Shown here one piece after another: positions 25,095 through 33,240 of a DNA stretch of 64,000 bases. How positions within the stretch are numbered: position 1 is the first letter of the stretch; each line of letters starts with the position of its first letter. The stretch is from positions 4,834,603-4,898,602 of the forward strand of contig NZ_CP059735.1 in assembly GCF_000948975.2 (NCBI RefSeq). Reading direction: 5' to 3'. The notes below the pieces were generated by a model. That model ran no database searches, was not told the origin of the DNA, and worked only from the letters and a program-made list of their open reading frames with translations. Origin of the DNA: Thalassomonas actiniarum (GTDB lineage Bacteria > Pseudomonadota > Gammaproteobacteria > Enterobacterales > Alteromonadaceae). The position numbers and the translations under genes were made by a program.

Positions 25095-25106
25095 CCCCCC
25101 CCCCCC
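25095..25106. repeat. Homopolymer of 12 C
   Basis: Twelve C in a row between the DUF1579-like gene and the mmsA terminator. Such a tract is prone to slippage in replication and sequencing; it lies outside coding sequence. Confidence 0.9.
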
Positions 25107-25151
25107 TAATTCCCTTACATTTTAGTCACCGTGGCAAAAGTTTACAGGCAT

Positions 25152-25179
25152 AAAAAAAGGTTGCCGAAGCAACCTTTTT
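25152..25179. terminator. Terminator after mmsA
   Basis: GGTTGC (25159-25164), loop CGAA, GCAACC (25169-25174), flanked by A7 on one side and T5 on the other, so it can work in both directions. Confidence 0.88.
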
Positions 25180-25199
25180 CCCAACAAATAAAACCAGCG

Positions 25200-26702
25200 T
25201 TATTTTAAACTGATAGTAGTATGTACTTCGGAGCCGTCTTGATGATCCGGCTCAAACCAGCGGGTGGTTACCGTTTTCGTCTGGGTCCAGAAGCTCACTA
25301 CCTGGCTGCCGTTAGGTCCCAAATCACCCAGTTTAGACGCACGTGAACCGGTAAAGCTGAAGTAGGCAACCGGCACAGGAATCGGCACGTTAATACCCAC
25401 CTGGCCGACATCAATTTCGTTTTCAAATTTACGCGCCGCCCAGCCGGATGAAGTAAACAGGGAAGTACCGTTACCGTTTGGATTATTGTTGATGATCTCG
25501 ATCGCTTCTTCCAGGGTTTCCGCTTCCAGCACACATAACGCCGGGCCAAAGATTTCCTGGGTATAGATATCCATATCGGTTGTAACCTTGCTGAACATAG
25601 TTGGTCCGACAAAGTTACCATCCGGATAACCTTCTACCTGACAATCACGACCGTCTACCAACAAGGTAGCGCCCTGCTCAACCCCGGAGTCGAGTAATTT
25701 AATGATGCGCTGTTTCGCTTGCGGTGAAACCACAGGACCTAAATCGGCATCACGCTGCGTGCCCGGGCCAACTTTTAGTGACTTGGCGCGCTCGGCTATT
25801 TCCGGTAACCAGCTGCGGGCTTCGCCGACTAAAATCGTCACCGGGTTTGCCATACAGCGCTGACCGGCGGCGCCGAAGGCTGAGCCTAATAAATCATTGA
25901 TGGCGCGATCTTTATTGGCATCAGGCATGATCACCATGTGGTTTTTCGCCCCCATCATACATTGGGCGCGTTTACCGTGGGCACCGGCATGGTTATAAAT
26001 ATGGGTACCGACATGGGTTGAACCAATGAAAGACACCGCTTTAACATCTTGGTGCTCACATAAACGGTTCGCCACATCCGGACCACCGTGTACAACGTTA
26101 AGCACACCAGCCGGGATACCGGCTTTAAGCGCCAACTCAACCATCAGCATGGTAGAAGACGGATCTTGCTCGGAAGGCTTAAGCACGAAAGCATTACCAC
26201 AGGCAATGGCAATCGGGAACATAAAGGCCGGCAACATCAGCGGGAAGTTAAAGGCGGTAATACCGACACAAACCCCTAACGGTTTGTTCATGGTATAAAC
26301 ATCAACACCGGTGGCAGCATTGTTGGCCATTTGCCCTAATTGCAAACGGGTAACAGAACAGGCATTTTCAATGGCTTCTAAAGCCCTGCCTACTTCACCT
26401 TCGGCGTCCGGTAACGTTTTCCCGTGCTCTAAAGTGACTAAACGCGCCAGCTCCTCGGTATTTTCACGGATCAGTTGCTGAAGGTTCAGCATAATACGCA
26501 TACGGTTGGTCAGCGAGACCTTTGACCAGGACTTAAAGGCTTCTTGCGCCGAGGCAACCGCCGCATCCACTTCATCCAGTGTCGCCATAGGCACACGGGC
26601 AACAACTTCTTGAGTTGCCGGGTTTAATACGTCTAACCATTGCTCGGTCTTAGACTGAACTTTCTCACCGCCGATGATCAGCGGGATTTCTTTTATGCTC
26701 AT
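25200..26702 (-). CDS. mmsA: CoA-acylating methylmalonate-semialdehyde dehydrogenase
   Basis: A 500-residue NAD-dependent enzyme that converts (methyl)malonate semialdehyde to propionyl-CoA or acetyl-CoA in valine, inositol and beta-alanine breakdown. The aldehyde dehydrogenase fold is complete: [42 protein letters not shown] (cofactor), and the catalytic Cys in [16 protein letters not shown]. The general-base Glu of ordinary aldehyde dehydrogenases is absent from the region before the Cys, as in Mms[26 protein letters not shown] is a family hallmark. Length is normal. It is divergent from a LysR gene with an operator-like palindrome between them. Confidence 0.95.
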   Translation of the reverse strand: MSIKEIPLIIGGEKVQSKTEQWLDVLNPATQEVVARVPMATLDEVDAAVASAQEAFKSWSKVSLTNRMRIMLNLQQLIRENTEELARLVTLEHGKTLPDAEGEVGRALEAIENACSVTRLQLGQMANNAATGVDVYTMNKPLGVCVGITAFNFPLMLPAFMFPIAIACGNAFVLKPSEQDPSSTMLMVELALKAGIPAGVLNVVHGGPDVANRLCEHQDVKAVSFIGSTHVGTHIYNHAGAHGKRAQCMMGAKNHMVIMPDANKDRAINDLLGSAFGAAGQRCMANPVTILVGEARSWLPEIAERAKSLKVGPGTQRDADLGPVVSPQAKQRIIKLLDSGVEQGATLLVDGRDCQVEGYPDGNFVGPTMFSKVTTDMDIYTQEIFGPALCVLEAETLEEAIEIINNNPNGNGTSLFTSSGWAARKFENEIDVGQVGINVPIPVPVAYFSFTGSRASKLGDLGPNGSQVVSFWTQTKTVTTRWFEPDHQDGSEVHTTISLK

Positions 26703-26799
26703 AACAAGTCCCTTAAAAATTTCGGTATCAAATAGATATGGTATATCTTTCTATGGTGGCTAAGGTATGCCTTTCTTGCAACAAGAACAACAAACATAA

Positions 26800-26817
26800 A
26801 TGCAACGCAAATTGCAT
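26800..26817. promoter_or_regulatory. LysR-type box between mmsA and lysR
   Basis: ATGCAA CGCAAA TTGCAT is an inverted repeat with 6-bp perfect arms, and it holds a T-N11-A core. It lies 98 bases from the mmsA start and 38 bases from the lysR start, as expected for a LysR regulator of its divergent neighbour. Confidence 0.6.
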
Positions 26818-26854
26818 TTTTGCAAGAGAATGAAAAACGGTTTAAAATACCCTG

Positions 26855-27748
26855 ATGAACTGGGATGATATCAAAATATTTTTAGAAGTTGCCCGCAGCG
26901 AGCGCTTATCGCAAGCGGCAAAAAGGCTTGCCCTTGACCCGTCAACCATATCCAGGCGGCTGCATAAGCTGGAAGAACAGCTGGCCACGCAATTATTCGA
27001 GCGCACCCAGGACGGGCATATTCTGACAAGCGACGGCGAACGTTTGCTGGCCTCGGCGCGCCGCATGGAGCAGGATGCCAGTTATGCCCTGGACGATATC
27101 AAACATAACAACGCCCAAAACAGCGGCTGTGTCCGTATCGGGGTGACCGAAGCCTTCGGCAATTTTTTTATCGCTCCCAACCTGTTGCCGATGCAGCAAC
27201 AGTTTCCCAATATCCAAATTGATTTATTGCATTTCTCCCGGTATGTGAAAATCAGCCGCAACGAAGCCGATATCGCCATCGCGGTAGAGCGCCCCAACAG
27301 CACCTCAATGATCGTCAGTAAGTTATGCGATTATACGCTGCAGCTGTACGCCCACCCGGATTACCTAAACAGGCACAATGAAACCGTGACGCTTGATAAT
27401 TTAGCCGGGCATAACTGGGTCAGCTATGTTGATAATTTATTGTTTACCGAGCAGCTTTCCTATTTGAAGGAGCTCAATGCGGATCTGCTGCCCGGCTTTC
27501 GCAGCACCAGTGTCATCAGTCAATACAGCGCCATTAAAAGCGGCCTGGGCATAGGCATCTTACCCTGCTTTTTAGCCGCCCAGGATCCCAGCCTGGTAAA
27601 ATTGTGCACCGGAGATATCAAGGTGGTACGCAGCTTCTGGTTAGTCACCCACCCGGAAATCAAGCGTCTGTCCCGGGTCAATAGCGTCTGGCATTATTTA
27701 AAGCAATTGGTAACAGAGCACCAGGGCCTGCTGATGCCGCAAGATTAG
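26855..27748 (+). CDS. LysR family transcriptional regulator
   Basis: A 297-residue regulator. The N-terminal helix-turn-helix is MNWDDIKIFLEVARSERLSQAAKRLALDPSTISRRLHKLEEQLATQLFERTQDGHILTSDGERLL; the rest is the substrate-binding domain that senses a co-inducer. GCVRIGVTEAFGNFFIAPNLLP begins that domain. The divergent arrangement with mmsA and the palindrome at 26800 suggest it controls valine or related catabolism. It is convergent with the DTW-domain gene, with 14 bases between stops. Confidence 0.93.
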   Translation: MNWDDIKIFLEVARSERLSQAAKRLALDPSTISRRLHKLEEQLATQLFERTQDGHILTSDGERLLASARRMEQDASYALDDIKHNNAQNSGCVRIGVTEAFGNFFIAPNLLPMQQQFPNIQIDLLHFSRYVKISRNEADIAIAVERPNSTSMIVSKLCDYTLQLYAHPDYLNRHNETVTLDNLAGHNWVSYVDNLLFTEQLSYLKELNADLLPGFRSTSVISQYSAIKSGLGIGILPCFLAAQDPSLVKLCTGDIKVVRSFWLVTHPEIKRLSRVNSVWHYLKQLVTEHQGLLMPQD

Positions 27749-27762
27749 GGCAGCAATGGAAA

Positions 27763-28500
27763 CTATAGCGCCTGTTGTTGCTCAATAAAGGCGGTAAAGT
27801 TATCCAGGGCATCGGCATTGCCCTTATTACTCTGGCAGACACTTTTTTGATATTGATAACTGAAGACGTCAAACCATAAATCCAGTAACCTGGCATTATC
27901 ATGCTCCCCCCACATCGCCAATACCCGGGCGGCTACCTCAGCCGTCGCCAGCTGGTTTTCACCGCCGGCGCTGCGCAGCTGATAACGGGAAGTTACCGCA
28001 TTATCTTCCAGGTTAAAAGACACCATAGGTAACTTGGCCAGGTAAGGACTTTTACGGAATATTTTTTTCGCTTCACGCCAGCTGCCGTCAAGCATAATAA
28101 ATAACGGCCGCTTGCCGGGCTCACAGGGAATATCTTTTTGAAAAACCGGCCGGTTTTCCTGCGCATATTGCGCCGGAAACACCACATAAGGCTGCCATTG
28201 TTCATCCCGGAGCAAAGCCAACAGCTCGGGATTTTCTTCTGTCCTCGACCATAAATAGGCAAAAGTATCCGGGATAACATCGGCAATTAACCGACCGGTA
28301 TTACTGGGTTTTAATACCTCGGTATCGTACATCAACAGCAAAAAACCGGCATTGCTTTGCCCTTTAACCGCCAGCTCACAAATACAATTGCTTTGTGCCA
28401 GCTGGCACAACTGACAACGTTTCACCCTTTGCCCCCGGGCGGCAAACACTGTGGTGCATAAACTTTTACGGTATTGATATAAACGATGTACTGCGTGCAT
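27763..28500 (-). CDS. DTW domain protein, tRNA-uridine aminocarboxypropyltransferase (TapT-like)
   Basis: A 245-residue enzyme that likely installs acp3U in tRNA from S-adenosylmethionine. The N-terminal zinc-like cluster is KRCQLCQLAQSNCICEL (four Cys), followed by LLLMYDTEVLKPSNTGRLIADVIPD and the DTW-type motif LFIMLDGSWREAKKIFRKSPYLAKLP. In this family D-x-x-W of that motif is conserved and is present here. E. coli YfiP/TapT is the usual relative. LATAEVAARVL completes the fold. It is a single gene. Confidence 0.9.
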   Translation of the reverse strand: MHAVHRLYQYRKSLCTTVFAARGQRVKRCQLCQLAQSNCICELAVKGQSNAGFLLLMYDTEVLKPSNTGRLIADVIPDTFAYLWSRTEENPELLALLRDEQWQPYVVFPAQYAQENRPVFQKDIPCEPGKRPLFIMLDGSWREAKKIFRKSPYLAKLPMVSFNLEDNAVTSRYQLRSAGGENQLATAEVAARVLAMWGEHDNARLLDLWFDVFSYQYQKSVCQSNKGNADALDNFTAFIEQQQAL

Positions 28501-28607
28501 TGATGTACTTCCTAAAAAGGGAACGCCGGGGAAAAACAGGCGGCTAGTTTACTTGATTCCCGGGGGGGAAACATCCCTTTCTTACCTCCCCTTCATTACA
28601 GTCCCTT

Positions 28608-29435
28608 TTACATCCCTCTTGCCAGCAACTTATCTAACCATGCCCCCGGCAACAATCGCTTGAGTAGAATGAATAAAAAACTGGGCACAGTCACCGGATA
28701 ACGTACTTTAGGATGTTTGCTTTCCAGCGCGGCAATCACTTTGGCGGTCACATCTTTTGCCGGCAAGGTAAAACCGCTGCTGTTGCCGGTTTTTTCCAGC
28801 CGGGCCAGTTGCTGCTGATAGCGGCGATGATGCACCGACTGCTTGATATCGATATATTGTTTAAATTTAACCAGGGCATTGGCGCGAAAGCGGGTATTAA
28901 TGGGGCCGGGTTCAATTAAACTGACATAGATACCACTGCCCGCAAGCTCCAACCTTAAGGTATCGGTCAAACCTTCTATGGCATATTTACTGGCAATATA
29001 AGCACCGCGATACGGTATCGCCACCACACCTAAAATAGAGCTGTTTTGAATGATACGGCCGTGTCCCTGCCTGCGCATCACCGGCACTACCAGGCGGATC
29101 AACTGGTGCCAGCCAAAAACATTGGTTTCAAACTGGGCGCGCAGTGCACTATCCGGCAAATCTTCCACCGCTCCCACTTGGCCATAAGCACCATTGTTAA
29201 ATAACGCATCTAAGGTGCCGCCGGTTTCTGCCAACACCTTAGTCACGGTATTTTCAATGGAATTAGCCTCATCCAGATCCAACCGGTAACAGCTCACCCC
29301 CAGCTGCTGCAAGCGATTGACATCCTCAGGTTTTCTGGCACTGGCAAAAACCTTATAGCCTCTTTTCTGTAGTGTTAAAGCAGCGTCCAGGCCGATACCG
29401 CTCGAACAACCGGTAATTAAAATTGACTTAGCCAC
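28608..29435 (-). CDS. SDR family oxidoreductase
   Basis: A 275-residue classical short-chain dehydrogenase. TGCSSGIGLDAALTL is the cofactor loop, FNNGAYG replaces NNAG, and the catalytic residues are in SSILGVVAIPYRGAYIASKYAIEGLTDTLRLEL (Ser, YxxxK). The segment ISLIEPGPINT-like VSLIEPGPINTRFR is typical of the 17-beta-HSD-like group. The C-terminus (FLFILLKRLLPGAWLDKLLARGM) is hydrophobic then basic and could touch the membrane. The substrate is unknown. Single gene. Confidence 0.88.
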   Translation of the reverse strand: MAKSILITGCSSGIGLDAALTLQKRGYKVFASARKPEDVNRLQQLGVSCYRLDLDEANSIENTVTKVLAETGGTLDALFNNGAYGQVGAVEDLPDSALRAQFETNVFGWHQLIRLVVPVMRRQGHGRIIQNSSILGVVAIPYRGAYIASKYAIEGLTDTLRLELAGSGIYVSLIEPGPINTRFRANALVKFKQYIDIKQSVHHRRYQQQLARLEKTGNSSGFTLPAKDVTAKVIAALESKHPKVRYPVTVPSFLFILLKRLLPGAWLDKLLARGM

Positions 29436-29910
29436 ACCTGAGCCTTTTATTGCAGTAAATAAACTTAATAGTAAACACCTTAAAGGCTGACAACCAGAAA
29501 ATAAAGTGGCGATACGCTACCGGAAAAGCAGAGAACAACAACAATAAAAAAGCGCCAATATCCTGATGGAAAAACAACAGTTTTTGTAGAAAACTAAGAC
29601 AACGCAAGATAATCACATGAAATAAAACAATATTTTTTTGATCAAAATTCACCCGATTTTAAGCGTGCATTTTTCAATTTAACCCGGTACCATAATCAAC
29701 GCTCATCCGATGAGCAGATTAGTAGCAGTGAGTGAGAAACTAGCCCCCACCCAGTGTTTTGATCGAATATTGTTACTCAGCTCCCGATATTACGGGGAAG
29801 ATAATAACCATTAAGGATTTACAAATTATTACCTAGGGAGCGGGTAAACCATGCCCGCAGTTGTCCCGAAAATAATCCGATCCTGGATTCACAATAAAAA
29901 AGGCAACAGT
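29436..29910. other. Intergenic region with a small palindrome
   Basis: About 475 bases between divergent SDR and PI-PLC genes with no convincing gene. GCTCATC C GATGAGC at 29701-29715 is a perfect 7-bp inverted repeat and may be a regulator site or small hairpin. An ATG at 29851 is in frame with the PI-PLC gene but reads a non-signal N-terminus. Confidence 0.5.
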
Positions 29911-31137
29911 ATGAATTTTAAATTAACACATGCCGCAGCAAGCTGCGTTTTAGCATTTGGCGCATTTATCGGCCAGGCCCAGGCCGACAGTGTCGATGAT
30001 TTCAATAACAGCTGGCAAGGCAAAGCACTAGCGGCGCAGCGTCTGATAGATGTATACAGCCCTATGGCGGATAACAATATTCCCGGTACCCACAACAGCT
30101 ATAATTCTGAAGAATATACCAGCTGTAACTTCTCTGTCGGTTGCCGCTACTTAGATCCGCAGCAAAAACTCACCATCAAAGATCAGTTGCGTTTAGGCGC
30201 CCGTTTCATTGAAATCGATGCCCACTGGACCACGAAAATGGAAAGCCTGTTTTCCTATCCGAAACGTTTGCTGATGTGTCACGGCTTTTGCAGCATCAAT
30301 GACAAATATCTGCACGAAGGCCTGAACGAAGTCAAAGACTGGCTCAACAGCAGCGCCAGCGACAATCAGGTATTGATCTTATATATAGAAGATCACAGCG
30401 ATGGCCACCAGGGGGATCTTTACGAGCAAATTAACTCTCGCTTTGGCCAATGGGTATACAAGAGCAATGGCTGTGGTTCCATTCCCAATACCTTAACCAA
30501 AGCCGATGTCCTGGCCCAGGGGAAAAAAGTCCTGGTTTGGGGTGACGGCGGCTGCCACAGCAATACTAACTGGAAAAACTTTGCCTTCACCGGTTTGGGA
30601 GATATCGGCCGCATCTGGGAAGACCGTACTACCGTCGCCAGTATTGGTAATGTTTTCACCGGCGGCAGCGACGATTATATCACCGCAAGCGATGTCACCA
30701 CCTATTTTAAAACCGGCGCCAATATCGTTAACCTCGATGATATGGTCACCAATGACGGCCGTTTAGCAGCGGGGATCTGGAGCTGGGACAGCAACGAACC
30801 CAATAACTCCGGCGGCAACCAGAATTGCGCGGTGCAATGGGGCAACGGCCGCTGGGACGATCAAAGCTGTGACAATAGCCGGGCTTTTGCCTGCCAAAGC
30901 GACAGTGACAACAGCTGGCAGGTAACAGATCAAACCGGCGCCTGGGCAAACGGCGAGAGTGCTTGTCAGCAGCTGGGCAGCCAGTATCACTTTAGCGTGC
31001 CCACCAATGCCATGGCCAATGAAGCATTAAAAACCGTCAAAGATGCCAAAGGGGTCGGCACGGTATGGCTAAACCACGATGACAGGCAAAACGAAGGCCA
31101 GTGGCTGGTAAGCGGAAAAAGCACGGTAAATTTCTAA
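29911..31137 (+). CDS. Secreted PI-PLC X-domain protein fused to a C-type lectin domain
   Basis: The ATG at 29911 (AAGG upstream) gives a clean signal peptide, MNFKLTHAAASCVLAFGAFIGQAQA, so the protein is exported. Residues about 40-280 form a PI-PLC X-like barrel: MADNNIPGTHNSYN holds the first catalytic His, LGARFIEIDAHW follows, and LLMCHGFCSIND the second His. Residues about 285-408 form a C-type lectin-like domain: WSWDSNEPNN then NCAVQWGNGRWDDQSCDNSRAFACQS, with EPN and WxD calcium/sugar motifs. The barrel would cleave a phosphoinositide or glycan-lipid linkage and the lectin would target sugars (inference). A strong terminator follows. Confidence 0.85.
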   Translation: MNFKLTHAAASCVLAFGAFIGQAQADSVDDFNNSWQGKALAAQRLIDVYSPMADNNIPGTHNSYNSEEYTSCNFSVGCRYLDPQQKLTIKDQLRLGARFIEIDAHWTTKMESLFSYPKRLLMCHGFCSINDKYLHEGLNEVKDWLNSSASDNQVLILYIEDHSDGHQGDLYEQINSRFGQWVYKSNGCGSIPNTLTKADVLAQGKKVLVWGDGGCHSNTNWKNFAFTGLGDIGRIWEDRTTVASIGNVFTGGSDDYITASDVTTYFKTGANIVNLDDMVTNDGRLAAGIWSWDSNEPNNSGGNQNCAVQWGNGRWDDQSCDNSRAFACQSDSDNSWQVTDQTGAWANGESACQQLGSQYHFSVPTNAMANEALKTVKDAKGVGTVWLNHDDRQNEGQWLVSGKSTVNF

Positions 31138-31183
31138 GGCTCTGTTAACAAGAAAAAATTAACGGTTAAACCGTTAAGCCAAT

Positions 31184-31220
31184 AAAAAAGGGAAACCGGC
31201 TTTGCTGGTTTCCCTTTTTT
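31184..31220. terminator. Terminator after the PI-PLC/lectin gene
   Basis: GGGAAACC (31190-31197) and GGTTTCCC (31207-31214) with six T after and A-rich sequence before. Confidence 0.9.
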
Positions 31221-31297
31221 ATTTGGGATTTGCTTTTTTGCCGGAGCCATCAACCTGAATACCGCCGCAAAAATTGACATCCCCGTTTTGTGAAATT

Positions 31298-31320
31298 AAA
31301 AAAAGGCTGCCGAAACAGCC
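31298..31320 (-). terminator. Terminator after the DUF2884 gene
   Basis: On the minus strand GGCTG, a six-base loop, CAGCC, then seven T (31298-31304). Confidence 0.8.
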
Positions 31321-31332
31321 CGTCAGGAAAAA

Positions 31333-32112
31333 TTAAATTTTGTTGCTGCCGTGGCTTTTCACCTTCAGGATATTAATATTTTCAAGCTCGCTGATCTGGG
31401 CTTTTAACTGCTCTTCCAGAGTGTCGATTTCGACAACGGACAAACAAATTTGCTCGCCTTTGCTTTCCAATTCAGCACCACGTGCTTCCATTTCGTTTTC
31501 TATCTTATTGCCAAAATTTTCCATTTTAGTTTCAAAGGCCCCGGTATCGCCGGAGAATAACATTTGCTGCCCCACGGCGATCAATAAGCTGCCCATAGAA
31601 TCGCGCATGGCTTTTTCCACTACAGACTCGATACGCTGCTCAAATTCCTCACCAAAAAATTCTTCACCGGCAAAACCGTGTTCGTCCACATAAAACCCCT
31701 TATCGGCATCAAAGCGGGTTTGTACTTGCTCACGCAAGGCCGTCAGTTCACGGGTCAGATCGGCCCCGACATCATTGCCCGGCCCCAATAATTCATTAAA
31801 GGCCATATTCACGCCTTCCACCGCTAAATCTATGCCTTCAATGGCGATAGATTTTACTTCCGGTACAACTGCGCGGATACTGGCGGCATATTCGGTGACC
31901 AGGGACTGCTGGCTGGCATTTAACTCGATATTTTTGCCATCGACGACTAAACGGTTATCTTCAAGAATGCTATAAACAGGCTTTTTATCCTGCATAAATT
32001 CAATACCCGAGCTGTCAATTTTGATCCCGCCTTCCAGTTCGACGTCACAGGAGTCATGGGCATAAAGACTGGTAGAGGTTAAAATCAGAGTACTTGCTAA
32101 TAATGTTTTCAT
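31333..32112 (-). CDS. DUF2884 (YggN-like) periplasmic protein
   Basis: A protein of about 259 residues. Start MKTLLASTLILTSTSLYAHDSC at 32112 has AAAGGAAA upstream and gives a signal peptide cleaved near AHA/LYA. The mature part matches the YggN/DUF2884 family: CDVELEGGIKIDSSGIEF, then VDGKNIELNASQQSLVTEYAASIRAVVPEVKSIAIEGIDLAVEGV, and a long helical C-terminal half rich in Glu. Two cysteines are present (near positions 24 and 229 of the mature frame). The function of the family is unknown; it is periplasmic. Single gene. Confidence 0.85.
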   Translation of the reverse strand: MKTLLASTLILTSTSLYAHDSCDVELEGGIKIDSSGIEFMQDKKPVYSILEDNRLVVDGKNIELNASQQSLVTEYAASIRAVVPEVKSIAIEGIDLAVEGVNMAFNELLGPGNDVGADLTRELTALREQVQTRFDADKGFYVDEHGFAGEEFFGEEFEQRIESVVEKAMRDSMGSLLIAVGQQMLFSGDTGAFETKMENFGNKIENEMEARGAELESKGEQICLSVVEIDTLEEQLKAQISELENINILKVKSHGSNKI

Positions 32113-32351
32113 GGCATTTCCTTTATCGCTTAAGGGGATCATTTTTGTTATTTATCTTTACCTGGTTACACAGGGTATAGCGATATCAATGCCAACATTT
32201 ATTAATCATAAAAATCAATAACTTAATAAAAAAAGAAAATCTAACAGAATATCAGGGAAGAGGAAGTTTAGCGGTATTGACCAAGTTTTAATGAAATTGA
32301 CCAAGTTGACTCAATAAAAAAGTAACGGCAAAACTATCGGAGGGCCTATCT

Positions 32352-32711
32352 TTAGTGCAACCAAAGTTCCGCTTGTTTTTTACAGTAAAAGTTTTCCATG
32401 TCCAGCTTTTTATTGGCGGCAATTTGCTGGATCAGCATTTGCCTGTGCCCCTGCATAGATACCAGCCGGGCTATTTTAAAGCGCTGAAGCTCCTGTTTTA
32501 GCTGCTTCATCAGTTGCAACAACTCCAAAGAGCCACAAGCCAATTCAAGTTCACGGCAATCTTTAAACACTTTAGTGATCTTATGCCTGTCGGCCATTTC
32601 AAACAGATTTTGATAGCTGTGTTTGATATCACTGATACCGGCTTTGCCCGTAAATACGACATATAAGCAATCCCGGACGATTTGCATCCGGTACTGGAAA
32701 TTAGCAGCCAT
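32352..32711 (-). CDS. SpoIIAA/STAS-like protein under a cyclic-di-GMP riboswitch
   Basis: About 119 residues from MAANFQYRMQIVRDCLYVVFTGKAGISDIKHSY. This strand-helix pattern and the end FYCKKQAELWLH fit the SpoIIAA-like (PF11964, STAS-related) fold, where the last helix usually reads as FxxxxEAxxWL. The start ATG at 32711 overlaps the stop of the 68-residue ORF upstream, so the two are translationally coupled. The operon is preceded by a GEMM riboswitch at 33016-33090. A role as a cyclic-di-GMP-controlled regulator or adaptor is inference. Confidence 0.7.
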   Translation of the reverse strand: MAANFQYRMQIVRDCLYVVFTGKAGISDIKHSYQNLFEMADRHKITKVFKDCRELELACGSLELLQLMKQLKQELQRFKIARLVSMQGHRQMLIQQIAANKKLDMENFYCKKQAELWLH

Positions 32712-32907
32712 GACCGCCACCACTTTTATTCGCGACAGGAGATAAAGATAAGGATTCATTTTTTGCGGCTAAATACATCTGATATTCACAAATGCTTTCA
32801 CACAAAAGGCGTGAATCACCTAAAGTAACATCGCCGCGGCTGAATTTCTCCCCCATTTGTGCCAACAGGGTGAGAGAAAATTTTTCAAAACATTGTTCTA
32901 CATACAT
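32701..32907 (-). CDS. Small uncharacterised protein, first gene of riboswitch operon
   Basis: About 68 residues from the ATG at 32907 (MYVEQCFEKFSLTLLAQMGEKFSRGDVTLGDSRLLCESICEYQMYLA). A TTG two codons earlier is possible. The peptide is soluble, with three cysteines and a glycine-rich tail (SGGGHGC). I do not recognise it. It ends on the start codon of the STAS-like gene. Its leader of about 110 nt links it to the GEMM aptamer, so its expression should respond to cyclic-di-GMP. Confidence 0.55.
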   Translation of the reverse strand: MYVEQCFEKFSLTLLAQMGEKFSRGDVTLGDSRLLCESICEYQMYLAAKNESLSLSPVANKSGGGHGC

Positions 32908-33015
32908 AATCAAACAGCATAACTTTAAACAACAAGATAAAAGTTACGAAATCAGGGGGCAAACACTAGGTCTGTTATAAGAGAAGAAATCTGGTGAATA
33001 TTGTCACGATCAAAC

Positions 33016-33090
33016 TTGCAACCCAGCCATCATAGGAAACCCCTTAGATCCGTGGTTTTGCGTGAGTACTTTTTCAAGCACCTTGCCTTT
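33016..33090 (-). promoter_or_regulatory. Cyclic-di-GMP-I (GEMM) riboswitch aptamer
   Basis: Read on the minus strand the segment shows the GEMM features in order. These are GGCAAGG (P1 side), a 7-bp P2 stem capped by a GAAA tetraloop (33064-33082), and the invariant ACGCAAAACC (33054-33063). CACGG, CTAAGG (33042-33047) and CCTATG (33031-33036) form the tetraloop-receptor side of P3. GGCTGGGTTGC closes P1 at the 3' end. It lies about 110 bases before the first ORF of the operon. No clear terminator was found between, so a translational switch is possible. Confidence 0.85.
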
Positions 33091-33240
33091 TACAACTAGT
33101 TTACACCAAGTAAACAGGTCTGACCATAATTAAAAACATTAATTAATATCGGCTTGAATTAAATCACAAAATAACGGAAATAAATTTAAAAGGACCCGGT
33201 CATGTTAGAGACAGTGATTAAAAATTAATGGGCCAAGACC

